DNA from: Lachnospiraceae bacterium
GTDB lineage: Bacteria > Bacillota > Clostridia > Lachnospirales > Lachnospiraceae
Direction: 5' to 3'
Assembly (NCBI GenBank): GCA_017513125.1
Contig: JAFWDI010000003.1
Span: 1-33,362, forward strand
Length of the DNA: 33,362 nt
The notes under the pieces were generated by a model. That model was given only the letters and a program-made list of their open reading frames with translations, did not search any database and was not told where the DNA came from. Numbering within the stretch: position 1 is the first letter of the stretch; each line of letters begins with the position of its first letter. The translations under genes were made by a program, and so were the position numbers. Shown here piece by piece: positions 24,101 to 32,100 of this stretch.

Positions 24101-25813
24101 AACGCGGATAACGGCTGGACCTACACCTGGGAGAACCTGCCGGCCAGCGCGGGCGAGTATTCGGTGTCCGAAGCCGCAGTCGAAGGATACATGTCGACGA
24201 TCGCCATGGAGGAGACTGATGAAGGTTACTCCTTCACGATCACGAACCACAACCACGGCTTCACGATCGAGAAGGTTTGGGAAGACGAAAACGATCATGA
24301 CGGTATCCGCCCCGACAGCGTCACGGTGACTGTGACCGGAACGGTGACCGAGAGCGGAAAGCCTCAGAGCGAGGATGAGATCGAGGTCGTGGAAGTAACT
24401 CCCGTGGATGGAGTGGACACCGACGATGAAGAGCCCACGCTCCGCGGAGCCGCCCCTGCCGAGACAGATGCGGAAGACGAGGACGATGCCGCAGCGGCCG
24501 CGAATGATGACACCGCCGTGCCTGCGGACGGAAACGACGCGGCGCCTGCGAATGACGACACCGCGCCTGCGGACGGAAACGATGCGGCGCCTGCGAATGA
24601 CGACACCGCGCCTGCGGACGGAAACGACGCAGCGGCCGCGAATGATGACACCGCCGTGCCTGCGGACGGAAACGACGCGGTGCCCGTGGATGACAATGCT
24701 GCGGCGCCCGTGGATGGGACCGGCGATGATCAGGCGGCTGCCGAGGGTGACGAAGCACAGCAGGCAGATCCCACCTTCCGCCTGAAGCGTGCCGAAGATG
24801 CGGCCGGCGAAGAGGTCGTACTCTTCAGCATTGATGTCGTGCTCTCTGAGGAAAACGACTGGACAGTTACTCTTACCGAGGAAGATCTGGACATTGACTA
24901 CGATGGGTACAGCTGGGACGACATCACCTTCACGGTCGAAGAGGCAGGAGTGCCGGACGGCTATGAAGTGTCGTACGAAGAGAACGGCAACCTGGGCGTG
25001 ACCGTCACGAACACTCACGAGGTTCCCGATCCCGTGCAGGTAACGCTCTCGGCGACGAAGATCCTGAACGGACGCGACCTGCAGGCGGGCGAGTTCAGCT
25101 TCCAGCTGCTCGACGCGAACGGCGCCGCGGTGCAGACCGTGACGAACGCGGCCGACGGATCCGTTAGCTTCAGCGCGATCTCTTTCGACAGGGCGGGTAC
25201 ATACACGTACTCGATCGTCGAGATGGCCGGAAACCTGGGTGGCATCACTTATGACACGACGAAGATCAACGTGACCGTGACGGTAACTAATAATGAAGGA
25301 ACGCTCACGGCGGCAGTCGCTTACTCGACCGGTGACGCGGCGCAGTTTACGAACACCTACGAGCCGGCTGACGCGACGGCGACCATTACGGCCAGGAAAG
25401 TTCTGACCGGCCGTGCGCTGCAGGCGGGTGAGTTCAGCTTCCAGCTGCTCGACGCGAACGGCGCCGTTATTCAGACCGTGACGAACGCGGCTGACGGCTC
25501 GATCGCCTTCGCGCCCATCACCTACAGCAGCGAGGGAACGTACACCTACACGATCGCCGAGGTCGCCGGCAGTGCGGAAGGCGTCACCTATGACAGCCAC
25601 CGCTTCACCGTGACCGTGACGGTCGAGGATAACGGACAGGGCGCGCTCGTCGCGACGGTCAGCTATCCGACCCAGCCGGTGTTCTCGAACATCTACGTGC
25701 CGCCGATCGTTCCGACGGGCGACCACACGAACGTGATGTTCTACACGGTGCTGGCGCTGGCCGCGGCTGCGGTCTGCGTGGGAACGCTGATCAGCCGCAG
25801 AAGAGCCCGCTGA
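21101..25813 (+). CDS. Giant sortase-type surface protein 1: vWA, Cna-B and pilin isopeptide domains (1570 aa)
   Basis: A signal peptide (basic MKSWVKKVVK, then a hydrophobic run to about residue 38) begins the protein. A von Willebrand A domain (about 77-327) follows with the MIDAS motif DESSS at D85. A Cna-B-like region (about 540-677), a further beta domain (680-850) and two Cna-B domains (851-960, 964-1052; each opening V-T-K-x-W-D) come next. The fourth Cna-B domain (1055-1310) is interrupted by an acidic repeat stretch at about 1090-1234. Two FctA/Spy0128-type pilin isopeptide domains (1313-1422, 1425-1532) show the Lys (TK/RK-x-L-x-GR), Glu (YTxxE) and Asn (FTNTY) expected for internal bonds. 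IVPTGD at 1536-1541, a membrane helix and RRRAR form a sortase signal. By family it is an adhesin or pilus tip protein. No sortase gene is in view. AGGAAG-type ribosome binding site at 21087-21097. Confidence 0.92.
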   Translation: MKSWVKKVVKVLAAFFAVIMFVGAFMALSNDGAVTARAEVGQAPDHTKGLTDNGDGTYTLSLSVTGEAEVEVQTVARVNVLIVYDESSSMTSNNVTTNPNRNRADYAEDVMHDFVAGLRGYQTGDGSNIQIALVGFGPTANQRSGWTSNLADSGQGLNRFFDDGVDGTVTAAHNYNQNNGTNWEAALQAAQTLLNSPQTDSDPTFVILVTDGACTASGNGNNAINPNQPPNRPWTDFRPFYNEARNEAFAIQSRSNTTLFGIYAYGTEADLLDDLIYYSNEGADRSGMNGGTVETDNYFNAGNTDALNAAIQSIFQKIVDAMGVGSVSITDGTTHNVQVGTQTVELLEIVPNSFNYFLDFTLLSDDGGNYFINNDNYKVYVTTSGTTATFTWTDSENVSRSATYTIEETGVSHVKVKWTEETALYPAPPTAINNNGTIDWDLNSLGTLLNGVTYTVTFDVYPSQTTLDYVADIRNDPGENGAWAELDPAIQQYITVDGELRTNTTASVTYTDTREENPQPHTSSYENPEPVENSAVEQMAVSKEWDNQLEDEGTWDIPTEIVLPVMRDTDAHGSVTLNDDNDWEDTVYISIGIMGADGKPLEGAEGHDFTFSEIDSTYQWELDVPTVHPMLINNVPTMLVMEDKNHQAPEGATTYEFNDNVYYVDNAVTSLSATNERRSSVNVVKAVDGADAPADARFPFAITVVNSLAPETEPTNDPGHDSDYWVWFSVWDENQAAVTSGVTGDGVVHAGETSSWYYMPSGSTATIPMGAGYSVRLNNLPTGSTYTITEGDMPSDAFSFVGAEIAIIKGTGTSTASFEVNEANRAASGAIEETNTIYQVTLTNEYALTDIEVTKVWDDSSDLDGIRPTAAEFAGMLTLSADPEIDLTGYNPTVTVDPDNADQYIITYTGLPRYYVGEGDEREAIAYSVTEEEPQGYYANYADGADYAIDGGMITNIHEIELISVTVTKEWDDDDDSARPDSVTVQLLNGKGEAVGEAALNADNGWTYTWENLPASAGEYSVSEAAVEGYMSTIAMEETDEGYSFTITNHNHGFTIEKVWEDENDHDGIRPDSVTVTVTGTVTESGKPQSEDEIEVVEVTPVDGVDTDDEEPTLRGAAPAETDAEDEDDAAAAANDDTAVPADGNDAAPANDDTAPADGNDAAPANDDTAPADGNDAAAANDDTAVPADGNDAVPVDDNAAAPVDGTGDDQAAAEGDEAQQADPTFRLKRAEDAAGEEVVLFSIDVVLSEENDWTVTLTEEDLDIDYDGYSWDDITFTVEEAGVPDGYEVSYEENGNLGVTVTNTHEVPDPVQVTLSATKILNGRDLQAGEFSFQLLDANGAAVQTVTNAADGSVSFSAISFDRAGTYTYSIVEMAGNLGGITYDTTKINVTVTVTNNEGTLTAAVAYSTGDAAQFTNTYEPADATATITARKVLTGRALQAGEFSFQLLDANGAVIQTVTNAADGSIAFAPITYSSEGTYTYTIAEVAGSAEGVTYDSHRFTVTVTVEDNGQGALVATVSYPTQPVFSNIYVPPIVPTGDHTNVMFYTVLALAAAAVCVGTLISRRRAR
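24485..24725 (+). repeat. In-frame minisatellite, 45-48-nt units, inside a Cna-B domain
   Basis: Four near-identical units encode NDDTA(V)PADGND with AAPA/AAAA joins (15 or 16 residues each), and a fifth, more diverged unit (VDDNAAAPVDG) follows. The two middle units are the most alike, and the outer two share an extra Val codon and the GCGGCCGCG lead. Length changes by whole units would keep the frame. Confidence 0.88.
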
Positions 25814-25870
25814 TGAAGCGTTGAAGCGTAAAGCCTAAAGACCGACCCCTTTCGGGGAAAGCGGAAATAC

Positions 25871-25909
25871 AGTCCCCGGGCAGGATGAGACCTGCCCGGG
25901 GACTTTTTT
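25871..25909 (+). terminator. Strong intrinsic terminator after surface protein 1
   Basis: A perfect 14-bp stem AGTCCCCGGGCAGG / CCTGCCCGGGGACT, six-base loop, then T6, 57 nt after the stop codon. It separates the two giant genes into independent transcripts. Confidence 0.95.
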
Positions 25910-25989
25910 GTGTCGGAAAAGACGGTATTAAAAATATTAAATATGTTACGGGATATGCATCGGAAATTTATCAAATTTTTAGAACTGAA

Positions 25990-26041
25990 TTGACACGAAA
26001 AGTGGAGTACGGCTATAATTACTACATATTGTGGCGAAATG
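25990..26041 (+). promoter_or_regulatory. Promoter and operator block of surface protein 2
   Basis: -35 TTGACA (25990-25995), 18-nt spacer, -10 TATAAT (26014-26019), in the same layout as 20702-20753. The dyad CACGAAAAGTG (25994-26004) overlaps the -35. The downstream TATTGTGGCG is conserved. AT-rich DNA lies just upstream, like an UP element. The predicted leader is about 85 nt and contains a GTGTA/TACAC inverted repeat at 26043-26059. Confidence 0.82.
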
Positions 26042-26111
26042 CGTGTATTTGACGTACACAAATTTCCCAAAAGAGACTGCGTAAAGTATTAGCAAAGAGG
26101 GAAAGAGCATT

Positions 26112-29100
26112 ATGAAGAGTTGGGTCAAGAAGGTAGTGAAGGTGCTGGCGGCATTCTTTGCCGTGATCATGTTCGTGGGCGCTTTTATGGCGCTTTCGAA
26201 TGATGGTGCGGTGACGGCGCTGGCGGAAGACGATCCGGATTATTATGTGGTTGATGTCACGAAGGCGACAGAAGATCGCGGTGACGGAACTACTCGGATT
26301 TCTCTGAGTGTTACCGGAAGCGCAGAAACGACGCCGGAAACAGCATCAAACGTAAATGTGCTTATTGTGTATGACACGTCTTCCAGTATGACCAGCAATG
26401 CTCAGGGGAGCAGTTATTCTCGTGCAGATCTGGCTGAAGACGTTGTGCACGACTTTCTGGACAATCTGGCCTACTATCAGAATGACGCGGGAACAAATAT
26501 CAATGTTGCCCTCGTAACCTTCGCCAGATATACAAACCAGCATAACCAAGGACAAGGATGGACGACCGATTTAGCGGGTCTTGAAAGTCGATTCAACGAT
26601 GGAGTTGGCGGAAGCAATCCCCGTTATAACTTCAGTTACAGCGGCAATCAGTCGAACGGCACCAACTGGGATGCTGCGCTCAACCTGGCCAACGAACTAG
26701 TCGGAAGCGCTCCGGGCGATGGAGCCACCCCGACCTTTGTCATTATGATGACCGACGGCGCCTGCACGGCGAGTGAAGACGGCAGCAATGCTATCGCTCC
26801 GACTAACGCGCAGATCGGCCAGCTCAGAACCTTCTACAACGCAGCGACGAATGACGCCCAGAACGTTGCCGCTGCGTGCCAGGCTACCGGTGGCACATTC
26901 TACGGCATTTACGCATATGGCACTGAGGCTGACCTCCTCGACGACCTCATGTATTACTCGGTGAACGGACAGCACCGTGGCAACAACATCAACAATGTTG
27001 TTGCCGCGACGCAGGACGCGCCGAATTTCTTCCGCGCTGATAATACCACTGCTCTGAATAATGCAATTGCGCAGATCTTCCAACAGATTATTGAGGCTTT
27101 AGGTGTCACCCAGGTACAGATCAGTGATGGTACCACAACTAACGTGACGACTACGTCCGACGTGACAATGGATCTTCTTGATCTGGTCCCGAATTACCAG
27201 TATTGGCTCGAAATACCTGTATTCCCGGTCTCTGGCAGTAATAACTACACCTTCACGCGGATTGCAGTTCCGTCAGGTGATGAGGTCGTATATACCGTTG
27301 CTGCTGACGGCTCTACCGTAAGCTGGAGCGGCGGAAATGTTACGGTTAATGGTGAAATCATTGCCGCCAGTGGAGGCGGGTACTATCTTAAGTACGAGTG
27401 GACGGAGGCGAATGCTCTTTATGATAAAGCGCCCCCTGCAGCACATTTGAATGATGCGGAAACTGCAGTTGTATGGGATCTGAGCACTATTGGCACTTTG
27501 CTGAACGGCGTTAATTACATCGTTACTTTCGATGTATATCCCAGTCAGACTGCTTATGACCTCATTGCAGACCTTGAAAATGGGGCTATTCAGTATAGCG
27601 AAATCGAAGCCCAGGGACTTGATGAATACATTAAAGATAATGGAGACGGAACCTATTCCCTTTATACAAACACGGTTGAAAACAGCGAAGTCACCTGGAT
27701 CGATACTCGCGAAGAGCCTGATGAAGACGGAAACTATACGGAGCACACTAATACAATTAGCAGAGTAGATCCCGTTCCTACCGATGCGGACCGAATGGAC
27801 ATCAGTAAGCTTTGGGAGAACGGCATTTCCGATGATAATCGTAATGCGGAACCGATTTCGTTGAAGGTTGCCTATCTGGACGAAGACAGTAATATAGCAT
27901 ATCTCGAGTTCGGTTATAGCTATGTGGACGATGAGGGCGCCACACAGCACGGGGTTACGAATGAAATTGACCTGAATGAAGGCAACAGTTACAGTACTTC
28001 CGCGTTTGTTGCGACAGGCCTCATGCGGACGCATACGGCGAGCGGAGCAACGACCGTTGAAATTCTGGATGCCGGCCGCGATTACTGGCTGGTTGAAGTC
28101 GGAAATAATTCCTACTATTGGGATTTGATGGCAGAAACCGTCCACCCGATGGTTATTGATGGTGAGCTTACCACGCTGGTTAAGGTGGAGTATTCCGAAG
28201 AAGCAGATTCGGAATATCAGACTGCTCTGGCGGCGCTTGGAACAAATGACGTTGCCACAACGGGAAGCGGAGATTCTGCCAAAACCTATTACAATCTTCA
28301 TACGACTGAAGACGGACATGCCGTTATTTACAGAGCGCTGCCCGCTTCGAGCGGCGAAGGCGCTGCGGCAGCAGCGTCGATTTCGGCGACCAACTACCGC
28401 CGCAGCTATATTGACCTGACCAAGGTCGTTGATGCGGGCGATTTTGATGTGCCCGAAGGCACGGTGTTCCCGTTCAATGTTACGATTACAGATGCCGTGG
28501 GCGATGATGTCTGGTTCTCTGTACGTGACGGATCGGCCAACGTGTATGACAATACTATTGTCAAGACATCCACACTCGTTATTACCGGTGCGAGAGCAGA
28601 GGGCAGAAAGCTGACCTCAGGAACTGCGACCCAGGACGAAGACGGAACGTGGTGGATCGAATATACATATAATGGAACAGAGTACAGGATGCCTACGGGG
28701 CCTAACGGCATGATCACGGATCCGGATACCGGTGAGGCATATCTGGGCTATTACACTGGCTACTATTATGCACCGAGTGGTACGGCCATCGGCCTGAGTA
28801 TTGAGCAGGGATGGAACGTCAGATTTATCAACCTTCTGTCTGATACTACATATTCAATTGAAGAGCTTAATACGGCGTCGGACGAATCACCCGTAGGGTT
28901 TGTGTATTCTGGCGCGACTATGGCGGTTGATTATCTGGGCGTTTCCACTGATGCCACCTATGATGAGGACTTTGCTGCCAGAGCGGCAGATGGCGGGCTC
29001 AATATTACTGTTGGGGAGGATAACTCCGTTCTTAGCGGTACGATCGAGCACGGCAATACCAGTTATGTGGCCACCTACACGAACTCCATGACTTCCGGCA

Positions 29101-32100
29101 CCCTCACCGCGACGAAGGTCTGGGATGATCTGAACGCGACGGTTTCGCACCCTGCGGTCACCCTCAACCTCGAGCAGTCGACGGATAACGGAAGCACTTG
29201 GAGTACCGTTTCGAACTCGACGAAGACGATCCCGGCCAATGCGACCGGCGACGCCCTGACGGTGACCTGGGATAACCTGGCTGTCGTCGACGGACAGGGT
29301 AATGAGATCCAGTACCGTCTGGCAGAGACCGAGGTCGCCGGCTACTCGACTGAGATCACGAAGGATACGGAAACTGCGAACCACTATATCGTAACAAACA
29401 CGCTGGAGGCCAGCTCTCTTACGATCGAAAAGCACGTGGAGTTACCGGAAGGTGATTATACGGGCGTTTCGGGCGAGACCTTTGAGTTTACCGTGACTCT
29501 GAAAAATGCTCAGGGAACAGCGCTTACGGACAGCTTTTCCTATGTCATTTATGATGAGGACGATGAGCAGGTGGACACCGGCACGGTTTCCTCCGGCGGA
29601 AAGATCGAGCTGGAGGACGGTCAGTACGCGGTGATCGCGAATATTCCTCTGGACACGGAATATTCCGTGGCAGAAACAGCGATCTCCTACTATACGACCA
29701 CGAGCACCGGCGCATCGGGGACGATCGATGCGGATGGGGCAGAGGCCGTCTTTACGAACACTTATAATCCGAGCCCGGCCACGGTGAGCTTCCCGGTTAA
29801 GAAGGTCCTGAGCGTCCCTGAGGGCCTAGACGGACCCGAAGAGTGGGAGTACACGATCAGTGTCGCGGCGGGTACCGGCGCGCCGACCGTGACGACGATG
29901 AGCGGAACGGTCGATCAGGATAACGATACGATCACGTTCGGCGACTTCACGTTTAATGCGCCCGGCACCTACACCTACACGGTGACGGAGTCCGGTACGG
30001 TGGCCGGCGTTACGAACGACAGCGCCGCCGAGTCCGGAAAGACCGTGACCGTGACCGTTACGGATAACGGCGACGGAACACTGGTGGCGACGGCTTCGTC
30101 GACCGAGAACTCGCCGCTGACCTTCACGAACACTTACAACGCCACTCCTGCGACGGTGAGCTTCCCGGTGCAGAAGGTCCTGAGCGTCCCTGAGGGCCTG
30201 AACGGACCCGATGAGTGGGAGTACACGATCAGTGTCGCTGCGGGCACCGGCGCGCCGACCGTGACGACGATGAGCGGAACGGTAGACGAGGAGAACGATA
30301 CTATCACGTTCGGTGAATTCTCGTTCGACACCCCTGGCACCTACACCTATACGGTGACGGAGTCCGGTACGGTGGCCGGCGTTACGAACGACAGCGCCGC
30401 CGAGTCCGGAAAGACCGTGACCGTGACCGTTACGGATAACGGCGACGGAACACTGGTGGCGACGGCTTCGTCGACGACGGCATCGCCGCTTACGTTTACG
30501 AACAGCTATAACGTCGAGCCTACGACGGCGAGCTTCCCGGTGCATAAGAACCTTGTCGTGCCTCCGGGATTGACGGGACCTGAAGAGTGGAGCTACACGA
30601 TCAGTGTTGCTGCGATCAACGGTGCGCCGAGCGCAGCGTCGATGTCCAGAACGATCAACCAGGATACGACGAACGGGACGATAACCTTCGGCGATTTCAC
30701 CTTCGATGCTCCCGGTCATTACACCTATAGGGTGACGGAGTCCGGGACAGTGACCGGTGTCACGAACGACACTGCGGCTTCGACCGGAAAGATGGTGACC
30801 GTAGATGTTGAGGACAACGGCCAGGGCGAGCTGGTTGCGACGGTTTCGTCGACCGCGAACGATCCGCTGACCTTTACGAACACTTATGGCGTGGAGCCTG
30901 TCAGCGTGGATCCGCCGGTGCAGAAGATCATCACGGGAAGAGACCAGCTGTACGATCAGGGCAACTTCACGTTTGCGATCTCCGGAACGGGAACTGCTGT
31001 AGATGGAACTACTACGATTGATGCGCCTATGCCGGAGAACGAAAGAATTACTGACAGCCCGCAGTATCGGCTTCCCAGCACTTCCGGAAGGACCGGCTAT
31101 TGGTACGAGTTCGGTGAGATCACATTTACGGCTCCCGGAACGTATGTATATACGGTGACCGAGTCCGGAAATGTAGCCGGTGTCACGAACGACAGCGCAG
31201 CCTCGGCCGGAAAGACCATCACCTTCACTGTTACGGATAACGGACAGGGCGAGTTGGCAGTCAGCCCGACCACGGACCAGGCCGGATGGACGTTTACGAA
31301 TGTTTACAATGCGACCGGTTCTGCCATAATCCAGGTGACAAAGGAACTGACCGGACGTGCCTGGCAGGATGGAGAGACCTTCACGTTTACACTGACGGAT
31401 TCGACCGGTGCCGCTGTGGGCGAGCCGCAGACAGTCACGGCGAATGCCCGGACAGCCAGCTGGACAATTGATTATACACTGGCAGACGTGAGTGCGGCTC
31501 CGTACACGTATACCATCACGGAGACGTCCACGCTTCCTGCAGGCATCTCGAACCCGAATACCGTCACGGCCAATGTCGCGTTGACCGATAACGGCAACGG
31601 GACGATCGGTACTGTGGTTACGTACACTCCCACGAGTGCAACCATCACGAACCCGTACGTACCGACGCCCACGGATATTGAGATCACCGTAAACAAGGAA
31701 GTTCCCACGCAGCCCGCGGGTCTGCCGGATGCAACATTTAATTTCCAGTTGTATACGATCGATGCGGAGGGTGATGAGACGATCATCGACACTCAGTCGA
31801 TTACGACGGGAGCATCAAACGGTTATAAGGGCAGCGTAACATTTAATGAGGATCATGACCTTGCAGCTCTGCATATAACGCAAGCCAACACGTACACCTA
31901 TTACGTCAGAGAGGTCATCCCCGCTGAGGCCGACAGGGTACCCGGATACACCTATGACGAAAGAGTCTATAAGGTGGATGTCACCGTACAGGATGATCCC
32001 ACGACAGGAAGACTGTTCATTCCGGAAAACGGGTATGCTTACAGTATTGTGGATTCCACGGAGACCGCGACGAGTGTCGACATCGTGAATGAGTATAAGG

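Noticed and set aside
24485..24725. Regular 45-48-nt repeats resembling a CRISPR array
   Set aside because: The units are contiguous and in frame, with no unique spacers, and encode an acidic linker. This is a coding minisatellite, not CRISPR.
23429..25726. A 765-codon open frame antisense to surface protein 1
   Set aside because: Its product is rich in Arg/His/Val with no domain or ribosome binding site. It is the shadow of GC-rich repeat coding on the plus strand, whose protein is clearly recognisable.
27273..28319. A 348-codon minus-strand frame inside surface protein 2
   Set aside because: The plus strand is continuously open with domain-like sequence. The minus product looks hydrophobic only because of complementary codons.
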